A stretch of 64,000 nucleotides of DNA. Origin: JAUIET01 sp045106985. Lineage in GTDB: Bacteria > Pseudomonadota > Gammaproteobacteria > Pseudomonadales > JAUIET01. Below are positions 18,519-26,242 of this stretch, piece by piece. The position numbers were made by a program, and so were the translations under genes. Under the pieces are notes generated by a model. That model had not been told where the DNA came from. It worked only from the letters and a program-made list of their open reading frames with translations, and did no database searches. Numbering within the stretch: position 1 is the first letter of the stretch; each line of letters opens with the position of its first letter. The stretch is taken from positions 9,783-73,782 of the forward strand of contig JBGCFQ010000010.1 in assembly GCA_045106985.1 (NCBI GenBank), given 5' to 3'.

Positions 18519-19262
18519 TTACAGTGCTTGCACACTCTCTGGCGCTAAATATAAATACGTTAAATCGCCGCGCTGTTCAAGAGATCCTGTTACGCGAACA
18601 GGTACGGCTATATTTTCTCGCACCTGTGCCGCGGCAGATTCGCCGTTTTCATTAACAAGTACGTATCCAAAGCGCTTGCCGTCGGTTTTTTCGACAACAA
18701 GTACAGGCGGTATTCCACCGGCAATACACATAGCAGCACAGGCACGATGTACTTTGCCCGCGCCGGGCTTCATCACCCCCATAAAGCACTTGGAATCAAC
18801 GATTTCACCACTTAGCTCTATCGATTCTAGTTGCTTACTAACCGGAGCCTTCACACCCGCGGGAGCTGTGCTAGCCTGCACATCGCCGGCGCCTCGCATT
18901 TCCATCAAAGACCAGCCACCTCGCTCAATCAAGAAACCACTGAGCTCAACATGCTGACCTTCCAGAGATTCAACAAACGCAGTCGCTGCCTGCTTCCCCT
19001 GCATAACTAACATGATTGATCGCGGGTTTGGCCCGGTTGTGTGCAACACCGGGTAGGGCGATAGACTTAGCCAGCCGTTCACAGTTTCAGTACCGCTGAG
19101 ATGCCACTGGCCCTCGCCTGCACTCTGTTGTGAAGATGAAGTCCAGTATGCAAAGCCTGCAGCAATCAACAGTAAAGCGATGGTCAGCGCTTTGTAAAAA
19201 CGGTTCAATCCAGCAGGCATCGGAAGATAACCCACGAAGAATTCCTTACCACGATCGCTCAT
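18519..19262 (-). CDS. Membrane-anchored protein with conserved Cys motif, function unknown
   Basis: The 247 residues have one N-terminal helix (FYKALTIALLLIAAGFAYW) and two similar beta-rich halves outside the membrane. The second half contains EIVDSKCFMGVMKPGAGKV and, close after, HRACAAMCIAGGIPPVLVV. This Cys/His-rich block looks like a metal or heme ligand set. I recall this motif in uncharacterised proteins beside ferric-reductase/Rieske genes, but I cannot name a characterised homologue. It overlaps the ferric-reductase/Rieske gene by 4 bases and is the last gene of that operon. Confidence 0.78.
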   Translation of the reverse strand: MSDRGKEFFVGYLPMPAGLNRFYKALTIALLLIAAGFAYWTSSSQQSAGEGQWHLSGTETVNGWLSLSPYPVLHTTGPNPRSIMLVMQGKQAATAFVESLEGQHVELSGFLIERGGWSLMEMRGAGDVQASTAPAGVKAPVSKQLESIELSGEIVDSKCFMGVMKPGAGKVHRACAAMCIAGGIPPVLVVEKTDGKRFGYVLVNENGESAAAQVRENIAVPVRVTGSLEQRGDLTYLYLAPESVQAL

Positions 19263-20344
19263 TGGCTAACCTCTAACAAATCATCAATATGAGTAACTGG
19301 TCGGGCTGAGCCCTCAGGTAACGGTGACGGGTTAAGCAGCACTTGCTCGCCCTCTAACTTTAATTCGTAAGTAGCAATTTTCTCGGTAAAAGGTGCCGGA
19401 GAGCAGCCATCTTCCGGGCGGTATTGAAAACCATGCCAAGGACAAGTAATGCTGCCATCAATAACACGGCCTTCGCCGAGTGGGCCGTTTTGGTGTTGGC
19501 ACACATTTGACACGGCAGCCAGTTTACTCTGCTCATAGCGAAATATAGCAACGCGCTCGTCACTACCAACTTGGACGGTAATAGCCTGGTTGTCCGGTAT
19601 GTCGCGCCAGCTTCCAACAACAAGCCACTGTGCACTTTCACTTTTACCTTCAGCGTTGCCATCCACCTGCGTATCAACAGCGCGGCTTTTATACATCGCC
19701 AACAGATGCAAACTGCCCACCATCAACACAGAGCCGTAAACCATGCTGGCTAATAATCCGGTTTGAGCTTGAAGCATAGCGCCACTAGCAACATGAACTA
19801 CTAACAGCGCGTATGCGAGATACACGCCCATGTGCAGCGCCTTCCAGAAAGGCGCTCCAAGATTGGCATTCCAGAAATCGTGGCTTGTAGCCGCCATAAC
19901 AAAAAGAATAAGTAATGCGAACACACCAAAACGCTGAAAAGGAAAGTCTGAAATGGCTTCAAAACTTCCAGGTGATGTGAACACAGAAACCAGAGGATTC
20001 TCAACACCAAAACTGTGGTACCAGATAATGGCCAGCACCGCGTGCGCTAAGGCGACGATAAACATCGAAACGCCAAAATGGCGGCGGTTGTACAATAGTG
20101 GCAAAAATCGAGTGTCCAATCGAGCGAGAGGGCCTATACATAAAATGATGGTTAGCATCAAAAACGCACAGGTCGCAAACGCTCTAATCAGCAGAGTCAT
20201 TGGCGACAGCGCCTCAACCCCGGAATGCGTCGCGGCGCTAATGCCCATGAAAACGGCAACATAAAGCACTACTCCCAGCCACACGCTGCCATCGTAAATG
20301 GCCTTTTTGCGACTCCATTGAACAGCAACGTAACCGTGACTCAT
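19259..20344 (-). CDS. Ferric-reductase-like membrane domain fused to Rieske 2Fe-2S domain
   Basis: The 361-residue fusion has an N-terminal heme-binding ferric-reductase-like membrane domain (about 20-220, six helices). Candidate heme histidines are H101, H171 and H184. A cytoplasmic or periplasmic Rieske domain follows (about 238-345), with ligands C282/H284 and C301/H304. There is no FAD/NAD domain, so electrons must come from, or pass to, another partner. By layout it resembles a quinol or cytochrome oxidoreductase module rather than NOX. It sits in an operon of four overlapping genes (ATGA junctions on both sides), implying a complex made in fixed ratio. Confidence 0.88.
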   Translation of the reverse strand: MSHGYVAVQWSRKKAIYDGSVWLGVVLYVAVFMGISAATHSGVEALSPMTLLIRAFATCAFLMLTIILCIGPLARLDTRFLPLLYNRRHFGVSMFIVALAHAVLAIIWYHSFGVENPLVSVFTSPGSFEAISDFPFQRFGVFALLILFVMAATSHDFWNANLGAPFWKALHMGVYLAYALLVVHVASGAMLQAQTGLLASMVYGSVLMVGSLHLLAMYKSRAVDTQVDGNAEGKSESAQWLVVGSWRDIPDNQAITVQVGSDERVAIFRYEQSKLAAVSNVCQHQNGPLGEGRVIDGSITCPWHGFQYRPEDGCSPAPFTEKIATYELKLEGEQVLLNPSPLPEGSARPVTHIDDLLEVSQ

Positions 20345-20496
20345 GGCAATTCTCCCGCAGAGCTAGCGTGAGGAGCCGTTTCTACTATGGGCATTTCAAC
20401 TTCAGCATTACTTTGCGCTAGGTATACAAACCAAAGCAAAGCGGGAAACAGCAGCAGCCAAACTAGGCCGTGAACTTTTCGATGTGTTTGCTTCAT
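20341..20496 (-). CDS. 51-residue single-pass membrane protein
   Basis: A short frame opens at the ATG at 20496 and closes in a TGA that overlaps the next start by 4 bases. The product has a basic N-terminus (MKQTHRKVHG), one hydrophobic helix (LVWLLLFPALLWFVYLAQ) and a short polar tail. Its start overlaps the stop of the preceding 69-codon gene in the same ATGA manner. The two junctions and the membrane-protein composition make it a real gene despite its length. It is probably a small subunit or assembly factor of the neighbouring redox protein. Confidence 0.78.
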   Translation of the reverse strand: MKQTHRKVHGLVWLLLFPALLWFVYLAQSNAEVEMPIVETAPHASSAGELP

Positions 20497-20702
20497 GCTG
20501 TACTGCTCCCGGCTTCTGTTCTGCTACCGGCAAGCTTCGCTATTAACACTGGCCATAAAGCGAAAGCAGCAGGCATCCACAGCAGTCGCACACCAAGTCC
20601 TGCATTCTCAGCACTGCCATCCAATTTTTTGTAGCCTACAAACAAGAAATACAAAGCAAAGAACACGCCTATTGCCACATAGGCCCATAGTAACATTGCC
20701 AC
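20493..20702 (-). CDS. 69-residue two-helix membrane protein, first gene of redox operon
   Basis: The GTG at 20702 follows AGAGGGGGG at good spacing; an ATG two codons later (20696) is the alternative. The product has two hydrophobic segments, AYVAIGVFFALYFLFVGY and LLWMPAAFALWPVLIAKL, joined by a short polar loop. I recall comparable small proteins ending in a Leu-Trp-Pro-rich helix beside ferric-reductase/Rieske genes, but none with a known function. It overlaps the next small gene by 4 bases. Confidence 0.75.
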   Translation of the reverse strand: MAMLLWAYVAIGVFFALYFLFVGYKKLDGSAENAGLGVRLLWMPAAFALWPVLIAKLAGSRTEAGSSTA

Positions 20703-20749
20703 AGCAATACCCCCCTCTTTTAAAGAAATAGTTCGCCCGCTAAGCCGGT

Positions 20750-21504
20750 CTACCTATTTGCAACGCCGCCAAACGCCACACCACTAAGCTCGGCCATATC
20801 TTTTTTAAATGTTGTCAGGTCATCTATGCTGAACTGACTTATGTGATTGTGCCCACAGGCTCTAGCCATCACTTGCATTAACTCAATGCTTGCTTCAAAA
20901 AAGCGATTCAATCTTTGCGCAGCCTGATCAACAATTAGTCTCGCGCGTCATCCAACAAAGGCATGCGATGCAATTGCGCCACATTCAGCTGAATGTCTTC
21001 CCAAACGGGCAACTCCGTACGAGAAACATCCATAGCACCCATAGGACCGTGGTGGCCCAAAGTTGAGAGTCCTTCTGCTGCAAGCTGACTAATAAGGTGC
21101 ACATGCGGCTCGTCTTCGGTGCCAACATGATCTTGATACAACCCTTGATAAGCCTCTCGGTCATGGCTTTGCGGATGCTTGAGCTCCCAGGCCGCGATTT
21201 CATCGGCGTCTACGCACACCTGACCATCTTCTACCCAGGCAGTGAATTTGTTCAGCACCTCGGAGTTGTTGTACTCGCTAACGCCAGTATCAAAGCGATA
21301 GTCCCAGCCGTGAACACCACATATCAAGTTGTTGCCATCAACGTAGCCGTCTGACATCAACGCGCCGCGGTGCGCGCAACGACCATACAAGACAGACACT
21401 TCGTCGTCGTATCGAACAACCACCAGGTCAACGTTGGCAACTAACGCATAGACTGACGTTCGATCAATTAAGCTGTTGACCGGCATTAATATGTGCTTAT
21501 TCAT
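20750..21504 (-). pseudogene. Rieske + FMN-binding glutamate-synthase-like protein, internally deleted
   Basis: The open frame 20935-21504 (189 residues) begins with an intact Rieske domain: CAHRGALMSDG with C/H, then CGVHGWDYRF. It continues into the opening of an FMN-binding glutamate-synthase-like domain (MGAMDVSRTELPVWEDIQ, then LHRMPLLDDA) and then stops. Immediately downstream, 20750 to about 20937, a different reading frame encodes the usual end of that same family: QAAQRLNRFFEASIELM, then MARACGHNHISQF, then DDLTTFKKDMAELSGVAFGG. The bulk of the FMN barrel, around 300 residues, is missing, and the joint is out of frame. A good ribosome site precedes the start, so the Rieske part may still be translated. 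This is a decayed gene, or a Rieske remnant put to a new use. Confidence 0.8.
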
Positions 21505-21551
21505 TGCTTCCCCCGAAAAAACGAAAATATGAAAAACTAGAAGGCGACTAT

Positions 21552-21992
21552 TTACTCGATAACGCTTGGCCAGTTTTTATCAGCTGCACTTATGTACTCA
21601 TCGCGCTTTGCTGTCCATTTCTTTTGAATCTTAGCGTTGTAGTTCAAATACAACTTGTCATTAATTATGGTGAACTGATCAGGCTCAATACCCGCCGTTG
21701 AGTTCTGCGACACTGCATACGCACAGTAACCACCATATTGAGGTGCGTACTTTTCGGGGTTCGCAGCAAACAAGTCTCGATTGGCTTCAGAGCTAAAGTG
21801 CCAATTTGCCCCCATCCACTCGTGCTTTATGTTTTTCTTGCCTTCTACGGCCTTATCTTGCTGGAAGTAGGCAACCGGGTCATAACCTTCTATGGCTTTG
21901 TTGCCAAAGAAGGTTGTATTGATTTTATCAGCGGCTAAAAGCGGCCCTGAGATAGCCATAAACAGAGTGAGGAGCAAACTTCGATTGAGCAT
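21552..21992 (-). CDS. Secreted YHS-domain protein
   Basis: The 146 residues start with a signal peptide (SLLLTLFMAISGPLLAADK) and contain a YHS domain. AIEGYDPVAYFQQDKAVEG leads into WHFSSEANRDLFAANPEKYAPQYGGYCAYAV, with the Cys of GGYCA. YHS domains are small metal- or heme-associated folds. This class of periplasmic protein is common in marine Proteobacteria without a known reaction. AAAAGGA precedes the start. It is followed closely by the broken Rieske gene on the same strand. Confidence 0.88.
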   Translation of the reverse strand: MLNRSLLLTLFMAISGPLLAADKINTTFFGNKAIEGYDPVAYFQQDKAVEGKKNIKHEWMGANWHFSSEANRDLFAANPEKYAPQYGGYCAYAVSQNSTAGIEPDQFTIINDKLYLNYNAKIQKKWTAKRDEYISAADKNWPSVIE

Positions 21993-22154
21993 TACCGATC
22001 CTTTTTATGTTTTAAGTTGTGCGAGAATAGACTCTCTATTTGAGCGAAAAGTTCCCAAATAAATTTACCATACGCTCTTTAGTCGCTATACGGAACTAAA
22101 GCGTAAACGGCATATCCAATTCTCTTCATTCGCTCGCAAACGGAGCGTGGGAAT

Positions 22155-22841
22155 CTAGCGTCGCAGCACCAATAGCCAGCGGCCTATGTTTACAACATCT
22201 GCCAGAGCACCAGCAAAGTAAGTCAACGCCGCAGCCTTTAATACTGCGCGAACGGCAGGCATATGCTGTTCGGGCACGTAGTCACCCCCTGCGAGAATTG
22301 GCAATGCCTTGTTAAAGCTGGCATCCCATTCTTCAGGCAGCACAATTAAATAGGCCAATGCGCCCAGTAGTTGTAGGCCAACACTAAGGCCGAGCAATAC
22401 ATACACCAAGCTGGGGCTTTTTAGCAGAATACTGGCGATAGGAATCACCGCTATAAGAAGAATACCGGTCTTCTTTAGCATCATAGCCAAGGGGATGTAG
22501 CGCGTGCGCAATTGAGAAATGGTTTCTTCACGTTGAAACTGAATTGCGTGGCCTACTTCGTGGGCGGCAACTGCAACAGCCGTTAGCGATTTACCATTGA
22601 AATTGCTAGGACTAAGACGCACTGCATTGGCGATAGGATCATAATGATCACCACCTTCAGTTGACTGCTCTACACTAACATCACCTAGTTCAAAACGCTG
22701 AATCAGATGCTCAGCCAGCTCTGCCCCTGTTCCGGGCATGCCTTCTATGGTCTTGCCGTGGCGCCGCATAACAAGCCGAATCCATAAGCTAGGAAAGTAA
22801 ACCAGCAGCACAAGTGCTAACGTTAAAATGGCGTATAACAT
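22155..22841 (-). CDS. YugP-type membrane zinc metallopeptidase
   Basis: From the ATG at 22841 the product is 228 residues. An N-terminal helix (AILTLALVLLVYFPSLWI) precedes VAVAAHEVGHAIQFQREE, holding the HEVGH zinc motif. Further hydrophobic helices follow (about 120-175), and a C-terminal ALTYFAGALADVVNIGRWL helix ends the protein. This is the layout of the YugP family (neutral zinc metallopeptidase). The longer frame upstream overlaps the preceding small gene and is not preferred. A GAGG ribosome site precedes the chosen start. Confidence 0.85.
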   Translation of the reverse strand: MLYAILTLALVLLVYFPSLWIRLVMRRHGKTIEGMPGTGAELAEHLIQRFELGDVSVEQSTEGGDHYDPIANAVRLSPSNFNGKSLTAVAVAAHEVGHAIQFQREETISQLRTRYIPLAMMLKKTGILLIAVIPIASILLKSPSLVYVLLGLSVGLQLLGALAYLIVLPEEWDASFNKALPILAGGDYVPEQHMPAVRAVLKAAALTYFAGALADVVNIGRWLLVLRR

Positions 22842-22861
22842 ACATACAGTATACCTCAGCC

Positions 22862-23077
22862 TCAGTAATTCGACCTTCGCTCTCGCACTTGCCACTCGCA
22901 TACATCATAGCGTCCAGCACCACACAAGCGCGGCGACGCTACCTTTTGTGTAGCAAGCTCCGCTGAACGCCACTTTTCACTGCTATTACTAATGGACGAC
23001 CAAACTACAGCGAAGACAGTCAGCGAGGCGAACAAGAGAACCGCAAAGACCGATAGAACCGAGCTATTTCTAATCAT
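22862..23077 (-). CDS. Small membrane protein upstream of YugP-like protease
   Basis: A 71-residue frame starts at the ATG at 23077, preceded by TAGGTG. It has one N-terminal helix (VLSVFAVLLFASLTVFAVVW) and a polar C-terminal part with two Cys (LCGAGRYDVCEW). The stop lies 20 bases before the protease start, consistent with an operon. I do not recognise a family, so it may be an unannotated small gene or chance. Confidence 0.45.
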   Translation of the reverse strand: MIRNSSVLSVFAVLLFASLTVFAVVWSSISNSSEKWRSAELATQKVASPRLCGAGRYDVCEWQVRERRSNY

Positions 23078-23201
23078 GATTACACCTATCAATATCGTTG
23101 ATGATTAATGGTTATTCGTTTCTTATTGATGATGTATTATTCAACGCTAAGCCTTACCGAACACACGAATTGTTTTCATCAGTCTCATCAGGGGAATTGA
23201 T

Positions 23202-24080
23202 ATGGCAAGAAACCTGGATACAGCGGCTCTTCGAAGCTTTGTCGCCATTGCTGATACAAATGGAGTTACCAGTGCGGCCGCACAAGTTAATTTGACCCAG
23301 TCGGCGGTCAGCATGCAGATTAAACGGCTTGAGGATACCTTCGGCGCCAAACTATTGTTGCGCCAAGGCCGCGGTGTAGCCATGACACCACTCGGCGAGC
23401 AACTGTTAACCTACGCTCGGCGCATCATTTCATTGAATGATGAAACCTGGATGCGCCTAACTAACGATGACTATGAGGGCGATGTCAGTATTGGCGTACC
23501 GGCCGATATTATTTACCCGCATATACCGCAAATTCTAAAACGCAGCACTGAGCTCTATCCGCGCGTACGAATCCACCTGATCTCATCACTCACTAAATCG
23601 CTAAAACAGCGATTTAAAAGCGGCGAACTTGACCTAATATTAACCACTGAAAAACGAGCCTATAAAGGCAGCGAAACCTTGCAGATTGCCGAAAACATCT
23701 GGTATGGCGCACGACAGGGCAAGGCGCATCTTCAAGACCCACTGCCTCTGTCGATTTGCAACAATTGCGCCCAAAAGTCAGACATTATTCGTTCCTTGGA
23801 CCAAGCGGGTCGAAACTGGACGATGGTAAGTGAATCAGATACAGACGATACCCAAATGGCCATTGTGAGCGCAGACTTGGCCGTTGCACCACGTATTCGT
23901 CCCGAAGCCAACCTTGTGGCTCTGCCACCTGGGACACTGCCAGAGCTTGGCGATGTGTGGGTGAATATGTATCAGTCAGCTTACAGAGATACCCGCTTGA
24001 TCGAAAAGGTGGCTGATGTTGTTCGCGATGTGTTTCGCACTACCGCAACGAGTAGGCCAATACTGAATGCGGTTGGCTAG
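23202..24080 (+). CDS. LysR family transcriptional regulator
   Basis: The 292 residues carry an N-terminal winged helix (LDTAALRSFVAIADTNGVTS through QSAVSMQIKRLEDTFGAKLL) and the periplasmic-binding-like effector domain (about 93-280). ADIIYPHIPQILKRSTELYP and LRQRFKSGELDLILTTE-like segments are typical. It is most like regulators of the group with an N-terminal MARNLDTAALRSF signature. The regulated gene is not obvious. The divergent small membrane protein/protease pair is the natural candidate. Confidence 0.92.
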   Translation: MARNLDTAALRSFVAIADTNGVTSAAAQVNLTQSAVSMQIKRLEDTFGAKLLLRQGRGVAMTPLGEQLLTYARRIISLNDETWMRLTNDDYEGDVSIGVPADIIYPHIPQILKRSTELYPRVRIHLISSLTKSLKQRFKSGELDLILTTEKRAYKGSETLQIAENIWYGARQGKAHLQDPLPLSICNNCAQKSDIIRSLDQAGRNWTMVSESDTDDTQMAIVSADLAVAPRIRPEANLVALPPGTLPELGDVWVNMYQSAYRDTRLIEKVADVVRDVFRTTATSRPILNAVG

Positions 24081-24237
24081 GTTTTTTACGCCTATAAATG
24101 GGCTTCTGTTCGCAAACGCTGTTTTAAGAAAGGGGCTGGTTAAGGTTCTTGACCTAATTAGTACCGCACTGTAATTCGCTGCAGCACTCAAAATCTGCAT
24201 AATCAGCGCTGCTTACCGAATGTTCGCGGGTACCTCA

Positions 24238-25437
24238 ATGATTAAGAAGACTTTACTAGCACTTGTCGTGCTGTTGCTGGGTGTTGCTCTAGGCTCTCAA
24301 CTACCGCGCGGTCCTGTCTTGTTCGCCATGCTAGGCAATATGGGGGTCACTGAGCACGCCGATTACACAACCCTAAAGTCACACCAAGCGCTGGTGAACT
24401 TTGAAGAGATGATCGCCAATACTCGCCAACTGGTATTGAGCGATGCGCGCTCTGAACAAGAAGCGGTAGAAGGAATGCGCTGGGTAATGCGCCTGGCCGC
24501 ACAAGCCAGTGAACTCGCCGGCGACGCCAACGCCACACTTCCTCACTTTCAACGAATGGATACCTTGAAAAGGAAACTCGGCGGGGACAATCCTGACGCC
24601 GAGTACGAACACGCATGGATTAACGGTAAGTACGATTACATTATCACCGGCAATGTCGGTACCGTACGCTACCTCGGTTTCACTATTAATGCAGGCCAAG
24701 GTGCTAACCCAAGACGCAACGTTGATTACATTAGCGACAAAATGCTCACCAAAGACAGTGAAGGAAACTTCACTCTTATTCTGTCGAAAGAAAAACCCGA
24801 ACAATCCGGCGACTGGATCCAAATTCCTAAAGATGCGTCCGGCATACTGGTACGCCAATACATTGCAAACCGCAGCACAGAAATTCTTCCTTCATTAAAT
24901 ATAAAGGTTTTCGGTGAGCAACCCGACTATGCGCCAGCCGGCGACAGTGAGGTTGCAGCACTTATCGAAGGTGCCAGTTACACCGTGCTGAAGTTGTCGA
25001 CTTTACATCGCTACATATTGCCCGAGCTTATGCAGCAGACCAACGCATTCATACGAGCAACCTCTGAGGATTTTGGTGATGACATCGCTGGCACCGACAA
25101 CTTATACATGTTGGGCAGTTATCAACTAAATGATGACGAAGCCTTGGTTGTAAAGGTGCAACCGCCTCAGACACGCTATTGGAATTTGGCACTTGAGTCT
25201 CGCTGGCATGAATTGAACGATTATCTGCACCGACCGATATCGCTAACCTTGGAGGAGGTAGAGTACAGCTCCGATGGATCGGTTGAGTTTATCGTGGCGC
25301 ATAAGGACCCAGGCCACCCAAACTGGTTAGATACTCGAAAACATAACTTCGGTTTTATGACCTTGCGCTGGTTGGACAGCAAGGGGCAAGATGTGCCGAT
25401 GCCCGATATTAAGAAAGTAACATTCAATGAGCTTTAA
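24238..25437 (+). CDS. DUF1214-domain secreted protein
   Basis: From the ATG at 24238 (an in-frame ATG at 24220 is possible) the product is 399 residues. It has a signal or anchor helix (MIKKTLLALVVLLLGVALG) and a C-terminal half typical of DUF1214: LVVKVQPPQTRYWNLALES, then FMTLRWLDSKG. The N-terminal half (about 40-200) is helical, then beta-rich. Such proteins are frequent in hydrocarbon- and steroid-using marine Gammaproteobacteria, but the biochemical role is not known. The last 11 bases overlap the next gene. Confidence 0.78.
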   Translation: MIKKTLLALVVLLLGVALGSQLPRGPVLFAMLGNMGVTEHADYTTLKSHQALVNFEEMIANTRQLVLSDARSEQEAVEGMRWVMRLAAQASELAGDANATLPHFQRMDTLKRKLGGDNPDAEYEHAWINGKYDYIITGNVGTVRYLGFTINAGQGANPRRNVDYISDKMLTKDSEGNFTLILSKEKPEQSGDWIQIPKDASGILVRQYIANRSTEILPSLNIKVFGEQPDYAPAGDSEVAALIEGASYTVLKLSTLHRYILPELMQQTNAFIRATSEDFGDDIAGTDNLYMLGSYQLNDDEALVVKVQPPQTRYWNLALESRWHELNDYLHRPISLTLEEVEYSSDGSVEFIVAHKDPGHPNWLDTRKHNFGFMTLRWLDSKGQDVPMPDIKKVTFNEL

Positions 25438-25885
25438 GTTATGGATAGACGGAGACGCCTGTCCTGTCGTCATAAAGGAAATACTCTTCCGAGCGGCAGA
25501 TAAGCGCCAAGTGGAAACTATCTTAGTCGCCAATCAGTATGTGCGCACCCCTCCATCAAAGTTTATTCGCAGCATGCAGGTGGCCAGCGGCTTTGATGCA
25601 GCAGACGATGAGATAGTCGAATTGCTGGAAGCCGGAGACTTGGTAATCACCAGTGATATTCCACTCGCTGCCGATGTACTGGCAAAAGGCGGCCATGCAC
25701 TTAGCCCACGAGGCAGCATGCACACACAAGAAAACATCAAACAGCGCTTAAACATGCGCGACTTTAACGAATCATTACGTGCCAGTGGCATTAACTCACG
25801 TGGGCCTGACGCAATGAATCAGTCGGACCGCCAGCAGTTTGCCAATCAGCTGGATCGATTTATTACTCGGGCCAAGCAAAGCTAA
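25427..25885 (+). CDS. YaiI/YqxD family protein (DUF188)
   Basis: The 152-residue protein shows the family hallmarks. KLWIDGDACPVVIKEILFRAA is at the N-terminus, VITSDIPLAADVLAKGG is in the middle, and a basic C-terminus follows. The conserved Asp residues (DGDACP, DIPLA) suggest a PIN-like nuclease fold, but the activity is unproven. It overlaps the DUF1214 gene by 11 bases, implying coupled translation although the functions look unrelated. Confidence 0.9.
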   Translation: MSFKLWIDGDACPVVIKEILFRAADKRQVETILVANQYVRTPPSKFIRSMQVASGFDAADDEIVELLEAGDLVITSDIPLAADVLAKGGHALSPRGSMHTQENIKQRLNMRDFNESLRASGINSRGPDAMNQSDRQQFANQLDRFITRAKQS

Positions 25886-26242
25886 ATCGCTCATTAGCGG
25901 GCGAGAAGTCAATATCGGCAAACCTCGACATTTCAAATTCAAGCAATCTACTGCTGAGTTCAGAACCTATCTGGCGTACTCCCGTCGCTTTTGGAACACT
26001 AAGAACGCAAAACCGATAAAAAAGGATCGGTTTACCGACCGCTGATGAGCTAACGCTTGTTTTATGATGCACCTTATGATTCTATGCGCGAAGCGCGAAT
26101 ATGGACAAAACTTTATTGAACAATAAGTGTCATTTTGCGGCTGATAAAGAGCGATAAAAAAACTGACAATACGCTCTAGAACTAAAACAGAGCAGGCTAT
26201 TTCTTGCTTATAAATTACGCAATATTATGCACGAGGATACAC
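25886..26242. other. Intergenic region upstream of TonB receptor gene
   Basis: About 357 bases with no credible gene. At 26018-26040 there is a hairpin whose T-tract lies on the minus strand (GGTCGGT pairing with ACCGATCC, then six T). No minus-strand gene precedes it. The rest is AT-rich and probably holds the promoter of the TonB receptor. Confidence 0.5.
26018..26040 (-). terminator. Possible minus-strand terminator without an upstream gene
   Basis: An imperfect 7-8 bp stem with an AA-rich loop is followed on the minus strand by six T. No annotated minus-strand gene ends here, so it may be chance or mark a short antisense or leader transcript. Confidence 0.35.
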
